9,393 bases of DNA, taken from positions 1-9,393 of the forward strand of contig JAUVAE010000019.1 of assembly GCA_030591905.1 (NCBI GenBank), given 5' to 3'. Positions 1 to 4,843 of the stretch are shown here, piece after piece. Made by a program: the position numbers and the translations under genes. Below the pieces are notes generated by a model. The model saw nothing but the letters and a program-made list of their open reading frames with translations. It did not search any database and was not told where the DNA came from. The stretch is from Candidatus Komeilibacteria bacterium. Its GTDB lineage: Bacteria; Patescibacteriota; Patescibacteriia; UBA1558; S5-K13. How positions within the stretch are numbered: the first letter of the stretch is position 1; every line of letters starts with the position of its first letter.

Positions 1-98
1 CAAAGGAGGTGTCAAATTATTGAGATATATTACTCTCTCTTCTATTAGTGAGTAATGAACAAATAAATAGAATCGAAAATTAATGTTTTGATTATTTT

Positions 99-257
99 AG
101 ACCCACTACTTAGTAACTTTTCGTAACGAAATAAAAAAATTTTAAAATAAAAATTATAAAGAATGAAAAACTTATATAAAATATAGGTGATGAATTCTTT
201 ATAATTTATAACTAAAATTTTGAATTGTAGTAGAAAAGGTTATTAAGTAGTGGGTCT
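99..257. repeat. 159-nt long imperfect inverted repeat
   Basis: The outer arms 99-112 and 244-257 are perfectly complementary over 14 bp (agacccactactta). In RNA the pairing continues to 121/235 if two G-U pairs are allowed. A second perfect 14-bp block pairs 151-164 with 194-207, flanked by a 9-bp AT block (136-144 with 213-221). The central loop is about 29 nt. As RNA this is one long rod-like hairpin upstream of infC. It could be an operon leader structure or a small non-autonomous mobile element (MITE-like). I see no clear target-site duplication at the ends, so neither reading is established. Confidence 0.7.
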
Positions 258-352
258 GCCAAGTTAATTTTTTAAAAAACATAAATAATCTATGCTTGTA
301 GAAAAATAACTTATTATCTTGCAGACAGGAGTGCAATACTCCTCATCTCCAC

Positions 353-375
353 CATTCTTCGCGCAGCGAAGAATG
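353..375 (+). repeat. GC-richer hairpin in infC leader
   Basis: The 9-bp arms cattcttcg (353-361) and cgaagaatg (367-375) enclose a 5-nt loop; C362-G366 can extend the stem to 10 bp. The hairpin overlaps the first copy of the 38-bp repeat. The second copy lacks the left arm, so only this copy can fold this way. Confidence 0.65.
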
Positions 376-396
376 CCCTGCGGAACTTTAGTGAAG
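359..396 (+). repeat. 38-bp direct repeat, copy 1
   Basis: Identical over 38 bp to 469-506 (offset 110 bp). It starts tcgcgcagcgaag and ends aactttagtgaag. The base composition is clearly more GC-rich than the surroundings. Two copies 110 bp apart fit a partial tandem duplication or two insertions of a dispersed repeat. Confidence 0.85.
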
Positions 397-468
397 CATG
401 GGCGACAAAGATATACATGGAAGTACTTATACTCATTTGCGCTTCGAATGGCATACCATCCTATTATC

Positions 469-506
469 TCGCGCAGCGAAGAATGCCCTGCGGAACTTTA
501 GTGAAG
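469..506 (+). repeat. 38-bp direct repeat, copy 2
   Basis: Second exact copy of 359-396. Its end runs into gaaggtgga (503-511), the only purine-rich, Shine-Dalgarno-like stretch near the infC N-terminus. The stretch tccacc at 348-353 is complementary to ggtgga at 506-511, so the leader could fold over the whole repeat region and mask this stretch. That folding is inference. Confidence 0.85.
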
Positions 507-513
507 GTGGACA

Positions 514-531
514 TATACTATATATAGTATA
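514..531. repeat. 18-bp perfect palindrome just upstream of the inferred infC start
   Basis: The sequence tatactatatatagtata is perfectly self-complementary and ends 8 nt before the inferred ATT start at 539. It could form a weak AT hairpin or a protein-binding site. Its position suggests a role in infC initiation, but nothing here shows that. Confidence 0.55.
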
Positions 532-538
532 CTTAGCA

Positions 539-1084
539 ATTAATCAAAATTTTATCCCAAAAAGATCAAGAAAAAAATACAAACCTACTAAAAAATTTAG
601 GGTAAATTATCAAATAAGAATACCCGAAGTTTTTGTAATCAGTGATAATGGCGAAAAATTAGGAGTAATGGATACTAAAGTAGCAATTGCTAAAGCTCAA
701 GAAAAAGGTTTAGACTTAGTTGAAGTATCCCCTATTGCCAATCCACCTGTTTGTAAATTTACTGATTTTGGACAATTTCAATATAGTAAATCAAAAAAAC
801 AAAAAGAACAGAAAAAAAAGAAAATAGAAACAAAAGGAATAAGGCTATCTTTAAAAATAGGAAAACATGATGTTGATTTTAGAGTAAAACAAGCTGAAAA
901 ATTTTTAAAACAAGGAGATAAAGTTAAAATAGAGCTAAATTTAAAAGGAAGGGAAAAGGCTCATAAAGATTTAGCTAGAGATGTAATTACTAATTTTATA
1001 AAAGCAATTGAAAATGAAACTATAGCCGAACAAGAATTAAAAGCCCAAGGAGGTAGATTATCAATAATTATAAAATCTAAATAA
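539..1084 (+). CDS. infC: translation initiation factor IF-3
   Basis: IF3 binds the 30S subunit, keeps it apart from 50S and checks start codon and initiator tRNA pairing. The N-domain (about 20-88) has RVNYQIRIPEV and DLVEVSPIANPPVCKFTDFGQF. A lysine-rich linker (about 84-98) leads to the C-domain (about 98-181) with KGIRLSLKIGKHD and KGREKAH, wording typical of CPR IF3. The first in-frame ATG is at 398, but that choice adds about 47 residues that merely translate the repeat-bearing leader. I prefer ATT at 539, which gives 181 residues against 180 in E. coli, where infC starts with AUU. ATC at 554 or ATA at 515 are alternatives. No Shine-Dalgarno sits at the ideal distance from 539. The gene heads the conserved infC-rpmI-rplT order. 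The product is certain; the start is not. Confidence 0.95.
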   Translation: MNQNFIPKRSRKKYKPTKKFRVNYQIRIPEVFVISDNGEKLGVMDTKVAIAKAQEKGLDLVEVSPIANPPVCKFTDFGQFQYSKSKKQKEQKKKKIETKGIRLSLKIGKHDVDFRVKQAEKFLKQGDKVKIELNLKGREKAHKDLARDVITNFIKAIENETIAEQELKAQGGRLSIIIKSK

Positions 1085-1147
1085 ATCCCTACACCTTTTA
1101 TAATTTTACAAAAATTAATTTAATTAATATCTAATTATAAATAAAAA

Positions 1148-1183
1148 ACTCACTATTAAATATCAAAATTTAAAAAGGTGAGT
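1148..1183 (+). promoter_or_regulatory. possible hairpin masking the rpmI ribosome binding site
   Basis: The rpmI start at 1194 is preceded by AAGGTGAG (1175-1182), the only good Shine-Dalgarno among the protein genes here. The stretch actcac (1148-1153) is complementary to gtgagt (1178-1183), which overlaps it. The 6-bp hairpin would hide the site. In E. coli, L20 represses rpmI translation by binding a pseudoknot at this place in the operon, so a local translational switch is plausible. The fold is short and unproven. Confidence 0.4.
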
Positions 1184-1193
1184 GGATAAACAT

Positions 1194-1382
1194 ATGCCAA
1201 AAATGAAAACATATAAAGCTCTTACTAAAAGAGTTAAAAAAACTAAAAAAGGAAAAATGATTGTCAGAGCTAAAGGTCAAGATCATTTTAATGCTCATGA
1301 ATCCGGTAAAAAAACCAGAAATAAAAGAAGAGATAAGAATCTTCATAAATCAGCAATGAAAAGCTTAAAAAAGTATTTATAA
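1194..1382 (+). CDS. rpmI: 50S ribosomal protein L35
   Basis: A small, very basic protein of the large ribosomal subunit. The start at ATG 1194 gives the family N-terminus MPKMKTYKALTKR and a length of 62 residues, close to the usual 64-66. A GTG four codons upstream (1182) is rejected because it adds DKH before the conserved MPK and lies inside the Shine-Dalgarno region. Central RAKGQDHFNAHESGKK and the KRRDKNLHKSAMK stretch match the family. The gene lies 109 bp after infC and 27 bp before rplT and is presumably co-transcribed with both. It has the clearest ribosome binding site in the window. Confidence 0.96.
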   Translation: MPKMKTYKALTKRVKKTKKGKMIVRAKGQDHFNAHESGKKTRNKRRDKNLHKSAMKSLKKYL

Positions 1383-1409
1383 ATACAATAACTTTAAACT
1401 AATAAACAT

Positions 1410-1757
1410 ATGCCAAGAGTAAAAAGAGGTACAAGTCATATAAAGAAGAGACGAAACCTATTGAAAAAAACTAAAGGATATAGATGGGGTCGTAAATCCA
1501 AAATTAAATTAGCTAAAACGGCTGTTAAAAAAGCAGGCGCTAATGCTTTAGCAGATAGAAGAAAAAAGAAAGGTGTAATGAGAAGACTATGGCAAACTAA
1601 ATTGAATGCCGCAGTCAGATTACATGACTTATCTTATAGTAGATTCATTGACTTATTAAAGAAAAACAAAGTAGAATTAGATAGAAAAGTATTAGCTGAC
1701 TTAGCAGAAAATAATCCTAAAGTTTTTGAAAATATTATCAAAAAATTCAAAAAATAA
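1410..1757 (+). CDS. rplT: 50S ribosomal protein L20
   Basis: A 115-residue rRNA-binding protein needed for early assembly of the large subunit, and in several bacteria the translational repressor of its own operon. The N-terminus MPRVKRGTSHIKKRRNLLK is the long basic extension that threads into 23S rRNA. The globular half carries RRLWQTKLNAAVR and LSYSRFIDLLKKNKVELDRKVLADLA, both characteristic. Length is near the E. coli 118. No Shine-Dalgarno is visible: the 27-nt gap to rpmI reads aataaacat before the ATG, almost the same last bases as before rpmI, so initiation may depend on an A/T-rich leader or coupling. Confidence 0.97.
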   Translation: MPRVKRGTSHIKKRRNLLKKTKGYRWGRKSKIKLAKTAVKKAGANALADRRKKKGVMRRLWQTKLNAAVRLHDLSYSRFIDLLKKNKVELDRKVLADLAENNPKVFENIIKKFKK

Positions 1758-1766
1758 TACTTATAT

Positions 1767-1877
1767 AAACAGACACTTTTGATGGGGTGGTAGTTCAGTT
1801 GGTTAGAACGCCTGCCTGTCACGCAGGAGGTCGAGGGTTCGAGTCCCTTCCATCCCGCCAAAAATGTCTGTTTTTTT
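1767..1877 (+). terminator. tRNA-Asp enclosed by a flanking stem that ends in a T tract
   Basis: The arm aaacagacactttt (1767-1780) pairs with aaaatgtctgttt (1861-1873) over 13 bp with one bulged C (1776). The right arm merges into a 7-T run (1871-1877). The tRNA thus sits as the loop of a long stem that could act as an intrinsic terminator for the ribosomal operon plus tRNA. Before processing, this stem would also stack on the acceptor stem. Confidence 0.6.
1784..1860 (+). tRNA. tRNA-Asp (anticodon GTC)
   Basis: A complete 77-nt cloverleaf with encoded CCA. The acceptor GGGGTGG pairs with CCATCCC (one G-U) before discriminator G and CCA. The D-arm reads tagttcagttggttagaa. The anticodon stem CCTGC/GCAGG encloses CTGTCAC with GTC at 1818-1820. 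The T-arm is GAGGG ttcgagt CCCTT, whose last pair is G-T. It decodes GAC and GAU. It lies 26 bp after rplT and is flanked by complementary sequences that extend the acceptor stem and end in a T tract. Confidence 0.97.
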
Positions 1878-1909
1878 GTTTGTAAAAAATAAGTTTAATT
1901 AATTAGGTT

Positions 1910-1947
1910 CGCCCTGCATGCGCTGGGCGACCGGCGAATGCCGGTCG
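1910..1947 (+). repeat. GC-rich double hairpin
   Basis: An 8-bp stem cgaccggc (1928-1935) and gccggtcg (1940-1947) encloses a GAAT loop. A competing 5-bp stem pairs cgccc (1910-1914) with gggcg (1925-1929). It sits directly before the displaced tRNA 3' end and resembles repetitive extragenic palindromes in style. I do not recognise a named family. Confidence 0.6.
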
Positions 1948-1966
1948 AGTCCCTTCCATCCCGCCA
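1945..1966 (+). repeat. displaced copy of the tRNA-Asp 3' end
   Basis: The 22 bp tcgagtcccttccatcccgcca are identical to 1839-1860, covering the T-loop, 3' acceptor strand and CCA of the tRNA 106 bp upstream. The rest of a tRNA is missing. This is the usual look of an attachment-site remnant or of a partial tRNA duplication. Confidence 0.85.
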
Positions 1967-1980
1967 CAAGAATCTAATCC

Positions 1981-2005
1981 AAAAAAGGTCTTAAAACCTT
2001 TTTTT
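1981..2005. terminator. intrinsic terminator-like hairpin
   Basis: A 9-bp stem pairs aaaaaaggt (1981-1989) with acctttttt (1996-2004), with a 6-nt loop and a seven-T run (1999-2005). Both strands end in T runs, so it could work in either direction. The stem has only two G-C pairs and is therefore weak. Confidence 0.5.
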
Positions 2006-2023
2006 AGTTTCTTCGAATCGTCC

Positions 2024-2060
2024 GACTGCCTGCCCCGTTGCCTAACGGAGTCACGCAGTC
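2024..2060 (+). repeat. two-level hairpin with tRNA-Asp anticodon-arm similarity
   Basis: The outer stem is gactgc (2024-2029) with gcagtc (2055-2060); the inner stem is ccgtt (2035-2039) with aacgg (2044-2048). The segments ctgcctg (2026-2032) and gtcacgcag (2050-2058) both occur in the anticodon arm of the nearby tRNA-Asp, here separated by 17 nt. It may be a decayed tRNA piece carrying an insertion, but these short matches could be chance. Confidence 0.4.
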
Positions 2061-2151
2061 CCGTTCTCCTAAACAAATACTTAAAAATAAAATCTCCCAT
2101 TAAATAAAGTCTCTCTCGTTGAAGCTTAAGCGGAAACCCCGCGCATGCGGG

Positions 2152-2176
2152 GCCAAAAATGTCTGTTTTTTTGTTT
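2152..2176 (+). repeat. displaced copy of the tRNA-Asp 3' flank
   Basis: 25 bp identical to 1857-1881: the tRNA end GCCA plus the terminator arm aaaatgtctg and its T run. With 1945-1966 it reconstitutes the tRNA 3' end and flank, split by about 186 bp. The split falls between two GCCA tetranucleotides (1963-1966 and 2152-2155). Confidence 0.85.
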
Positions 2177-2217
2177 TTCCAAAATCGCCTAATTGTCCTA
2201 TATAATCAATCTGAAAA

Positions 2218-2245
2218 TTGTCATTTCTAATGAATATGCTATACT
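2218..2245 (+). promoter_or_regulatory. sigma-70-type promoter of the TetR/efflux operon
   Basis: The -35 box TTGTCA (2218-2223), a 16-bp spacer and the -10 box TATACT (2240-2245) are preceded by TG at 2237-2238, giving an extended -10. Transcription should start near 2251-2253, inside the palindromic operator. It is the best promoter in the window and lies about 35 nt before the regulator gene. Confidence 0.7.
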
Positions 2246-2270
2246 ATAAATAGACCACTGGTCTATTTAT
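2246..2270. promoter_or_regulatory. 25-bp palindromic operator, probably for the adjacent TetR regulator
   Basis: Perfect 12-bp arms surround one central base: ataaatagacca, C, tggtctatttat. The core TAGACC/GGTCTA resembles known TetR-family operators. It starts directly after the -10 box and covers the expected start site. Binding there would block open-complex formation, so autorepression of the regulator and the efflux genes behind it is the natural inference. Confidence 0.8.
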
Positions 2271-2286
2271 CCACAGTATCAAATTT

Positions 2287-2982
2287 ATGGCTCGATCTAA
2301 AGATAAAAAAAGAACTAAGGAACAAAAAGATAAAATAGTTAAAGTTGCTATTAATCTTTTTATTAAAAAAGGATATGCTAACTCCTCTATTAATGAAATA
2401 ATTAAAAAAGCTCATATTAATAAAGGAACTTTTTATCATTACTTTTCTTCTAAAGAAGATTTAATTAATCTTTGGGCTCAACAAATTACTTCTGCTATGC
2501 TCCCTAGTGTAAAAAAAATTGCTAACAATCCACAACTTAATGCTTTAAATAAATTAAAAAAAAGTTTTGACTCTATTAGAGCTTTTAAATTCAAAAATCG
2601 TAAAAAAATGATGCTCCTCGGTCAAGTAATGTATAAAGAAGAAAATCTTAAACTCCGTTATTATATTAATAATATTACTATTGATCTTTATAAACCTGTC
2701 TTTACAAAAATAATCTCTCAAGGGAAAAAAGAAGGATCATTTAAAATTGACAATCCAGAAGATACTGCTGAGCTCATGTTCCGTTCAGCTTCAATGATGG
2801 GAGAAATGTTAATACCTATTCTTTTACAAAAAAAAATAACTCTTAAAAACATTACTATATTCATGAGAAGATTTAAATCTTACAAAAAAATATTAAAACA
2901 AATCCTAGGAATAGAAGAAGAAAAAATTAATCTATTCAGTTTTGATAAAAATATGATTAAAAAAATATTTCAATCAAGATAG
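2287..2982 (+). CDS. TetR/AcrR-family transcriptional regulator
   Basis: 231 residues. The N-terminal DNA-binding domain (about 14-60) contains the helix-turn-helix SSINEIIKKAHINKGTFYHYFSSKEDL, in the order expected for TetR_N: the recognition helix is around NKGTFYHYF. The C-terminal half is helical and ligand-binding in the family, but I cannot tell its ligand. The ATG at 2287 fits the family N-terminus (MARSKDKKRTKEQK); no Shine-Dalgarno is visible. A perfect palindromic operator overlaps its own promoter. Next, 39 bp downstream, comes the adaptor gene of an ABC exporter. Local TetR control of an efflux operon, released by a transported compound, is a common arrangement and the likely one here. 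Confidence 0.93.
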   Translation: MARSKDKKRTKEQKDKIVKVAINLFIKKGYANSSINEIIKKAHINKGTFYHYFSSKEDLINLWAQQITSAMLPSVKKIANNPQLNALNKLKKSFDSIRAFKFKNRKKMMLLGQVMYKEENLKLRYYINNITIDLYKPVFTKIISQGKKEGSFKIDNPEDTAELMFRSASMMGEMLIPILLQKKITLKNITIFMRRFKSYKKILKQILGIEEEKINLFSFDKNMIKKIFQSR

Positions 2983-3021
2983 ATAAAATAATTAATATAA
3001 TTAAAAAATAACAATAAATAT

Positions 3022-3783
3022 ATGACTGAAGAAATTATAAAAGATTCCCCTAATAAAACCCTGAAGAAAAAACCTAAGAAAAAACGAATAATCGTATTCT
3101 CCTCTATTATAGTATTGGTAATTATCATTGCCTATTTTGCATTTAGAGATAAAGACAATAATGAGTATACCTTTGCTCTCGTTGAAAAAACTAATCTCAT
3201 TCAAACTGTTAGTGAGACTGGGACAATAAAATCAGTTAATGAAATAGAGTTAAATTTTTTAAATACTGGTAAAGTAGACGAAATATTAATTTCTATTGGC
3301 GATAAAGTTAGTAGTAGTCAAATATTGGCTAGATTAGATTATTCAGATCTTAGTATAGAAACTCGTCAAAAACAGGCCCAATATGAAATAGCTCAGGCTA
3401 ATCTTGATAAATTACTTGCTGGGGCTACTAATTATGAAATAGCTGTTTACGAAGCTAATGTTAACCAAGCTAAAACAAATTACGAATCTACTGTCAAAGA
3501 ATTAGAAAAAACCACTGCTACCGTAGCAGAAGAAATATCTCAAGCTGAAGAAAATGTGGAAACTGGAATAAACAATGAAAAAATGAACTCTATTATTATT
3601 GTGAAAAGTAACCTTGCTAAAGCTGAAACTGCTTTAGATAAAATAAGTACCATCTTAGACGATGAAGAAATAGAAAATCTTTTAGGAGTTTTGAATAGAA
3701 CCTATCTTTTTCAAACCCAATCAAATTATACTTCTAGTTTATTATTAGTAGAAAATACTCAAACTGAAATAGATATTGCTTAA
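3022..3783 (+). CDS. HlyD/MacA-like efflux adaptor, N-terminal part (ends at in-frame TAA)
   Basis: 253 residues. A lysine-rich cytoplasmic start is followed by one membrane segment (about 23-41, IIVFSSIIVLVIIIAYFAF). Then comes the first half of a biotinyl-lipoyl-like domain (about 60-106, with GTIKSVNEIELNF and VDEILISIGDKVSSSQILARLD) and the ascending helix of the adaptor hairpin (from about 110, rich in Ala, Gln, Glu). The frame stops at TAA 3781-3783. The same frame continues with no further stop to 4800 and supplies exactly the missing descending helix, second lipoyl half and barrel. A typical adaptor would be the whole 592-position frame. So this is one gene interrupted by one nonsense codon, a sequencing error, or a recoded stop. 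The product alone would be anchored but incomplete. No Shine-Dalgarno is visible. Confidence 0.85.
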   Translation: MTEEIIKDSPNKTLKKKPKKKRIIVFSSIIVLVIIIAYFAFRDKDNNEYTFALVEKTNLIQTVSETGTIKSVNEIELNFLNTGKVDEILISIGDKVSSSQILARLDYSDLSIETRQKQAQYEIAQANLDKLLAGATNYEIAVYEANVNQAKTNYESTVKELEKTTATVAEEISQAEENVETGINNEKMNSIIIVKSNLAKAETALDKISTILDDEEIENLLGVLNRTYLFQTQSNYTSSLLLVENTQTEIDIA

Positions 3784-3816
3784 AATTCTTTAACTGAAAA
3801 TGATATTAATAATGCT

Positions 3817-4800
3817 TTGAATCAAATGATTACTACTCTAAATAGAGTATTTACTACTTTAAATAACTGTTATGACACTTTAGAAAATACTATTATAGGT
3901 AATAATTTTACCATTACTGAATTAAACGCTTATAAAACTGACATTAGCACCCAATTAACAACTATCAGTACTTCTATTTCTGCTGTTGAAAGTGCTAAAC
4001 AAAATTTAAACAATACAATTCTCTCGACAATTAATGCCCTAAATACAGCTACTATTTCTGGGGCTTATCGAATAGCCACAACTGAAACAAAAGCTAATTC
4101 TTATTATGAAACCTGGCAAATAGCTAAAGCTGAACTTGCTAAATTAAAAGCTCCGCCCACTTATCAAGATATTATATTAACCCGAGCCGAAGTTAAACAA
4201 GCTCAAGCAGTATTAGATGCTGTCAGAAATCAAATAGAAAAAAGTATTGTTAAAGCCCCTATTGAAGGACAAATAACTAAAATAGAATACAATGTGGGTG
4301 AACAAATTTCATTAAGCAAACCGGCAATCTATCTACTAGCTGACAATAATCTAGAAATAGAAATTGATATATCTGAGACAGATATAAATAAAATAAATAA
4401 AGGTGATTCAGTAGAAATAACTTTAGATGCTTTAGGAGATGAAATAAAAATCTTAGCTATTGTCTACGATATTGAACCAGCCGAAACAATAATTCAAGAT
4501 GTTATTTATTACAAAACCACTATTCACTTTAATTCTCCTGAAAACTTAGTTACTCAAATAAAACCAGGTATGACTGCTAATGCTATTATCACGACTTCCC
4601 AAGAAGAAAATGTTTTAGTCATTCCTTCTCGAGCTATTATAGAAAAAAATGGCCAGGGTAAATTTGTCAGAATACTTGAGGAAAACAAAGTTCGAGAAAT
4701 ACCAATTAAAACTGGTTTATATGGAGATGATGGTTTAGTAGAAATAGTATCTGGACTAGAAGAAAACCAAGAAATAATTACTTACATCAAAACTAATTAG
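3817..4800 (+). CDS. HlyD/MacA-like efflux adaptor, C-terminal part (same frame after the TAA)
   Basis: The frame is open from 3784. A TTG at 3817 or ATG at 3826 are the first possible restarts, neither with a ribosome binding site. Numbered from 3817: a long helical, Asn/Thr-rich hairpin section (1-140), the second lipoyl half (about 144-176, IVKAPIEGQITKIEYNVGEQ), a beta-barrel (about 177-262, ending IKPGMTANAIITT) and a membrane-proximal domain (about 263-327, VLVIPSRAIIEKNG). There is no signal peptide or membrane segment, so this piece alone could not reach the cell surface and would need the N-terminal part. Adaptors of this class link an ABC permease to the outside, and the ATPase gene begins 43 bp later. 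Conserved domain wording argues against long decay. Confidence 0.85.
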   Translation: MNQMITTLNRVFTTLNNCYDTLENTIIGNNFTITELNAYKTDISTQLTTISTSISAVESAKQNLNNTILSTINALNTATISGAYRIATTETKANSYYETWQIAKAELAKLKAPPTYQDIILTRAEVKQAQAVLDAVRNQIEKSIVKAPIEGQITKIEYNVGEQISLSKPAIYLLADNNLEIEIDISETDINKINKGDSVEITLDALGDEIKILAIVYDIEPAETIIQDVIYYKTTIHFNSPENLVTQIKPGMTANAIITTSQEENVLVIPSRAIIEKNGQGKFVRILEENKVREIPIKTGLYGDDGLVEIVSGLEENQEIITYIKTN

Positions 4801-4843
4801 CTAATAGATTTCTGTAATCAATTTATAACTTACAACTAATTTT

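Larger units (their letters stand above)
1..538. other. non-coding region upstream of infC, rich in repeats and hairpins
   Basis: I see no convincing gene here. The left edge has an almost ideal Shine-Dalgarno sequence (AAAGGAGGTG, 2-11), followed only by a possible 11-codon ORF starting with TTG at 20 and stopping at 53-55. A small inverted repeat (attactc 29-35, gagtaat 50-56) overlaps that mini-ORF. Next come a very AT-rich 159-nt inverted repeat, a short hairpin (aggagt/actcct, 327-343), a hairpin with a 9-bp stem at 353-375, a 38-bp direct repeat and an 18-bp palindrome. Part of this is probably the infC mRNA leader. Long structured leaders are known for infC-rpmI-rplT operons in other bacteria, but I cannot match this one to a described leader. 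No clear sigma-70 promoter was found. Confidence 0.6.
1861..2217. other. non-coding region with tRNA-derived repeats and GC-rich hairpins
   Basis: No gene is credible here. Open frames on the minus strand are low-complexity translations of tRNA and hairpin sequence. From left to right it holds the T tract of the tRNA terminator, a short AT stretch, nested GC-rich hairpins (1910-1947), a copy of the tRNA-Asp 3' end, an intrinsic terminator-like hairpin (1981-2005), a two-level hairpin (2024-2060), a 6-bp GC hairpin (2137-2152) and a copy of the tRNA 3' flank (2152-2176). The GC-rich pieces contrast strongly with the AT-rich neighbourhood. Confidence 0.75.

Noticed and set aside
1..13. Left edge resembles the reverse complement of the 16S rRNA 3' end (CACCTCCTTT)
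   Set aside because: On the minus strand the bases before it read TTTGA rather than GGATCA, and nothing upstream looks like rRNA. It is simply a strong Shine-Dalgarno-like motif.
264..300. Possible infC promoter (TTTTTT with TATGCT or TAATCT)
   Set aside because: Only AT-rich matches with no credible -35 box; in this base composition such matches are expected by chance.
359..506. CRISPR-like array
   Set aside because: Only two repeats with 72 bp between them, no further units and no cas genes.
1634..1861. Minus-strand open frame with GWKGLEPSTSC...NQLNYHP
   Set aside because: Antisense translation of the tRNA-Asp gene and the end of rplT; a well-known false gene.
1903..2100. Minus-strand open frame of 65 codons over the hairpin region
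   Set aside because: Translates GC-rich palindromes and the tRNA remnant; no protein-like pattern, no start signal, and it crosses a terminator-like hairpin.
3022..4800. Alternative genetic code as the explanation of the split adaptor
   Set aside because: The codon is TAA, which ends infC, rpmI, rplT and the first permease normally. The known CPR recoding concerns UGA.
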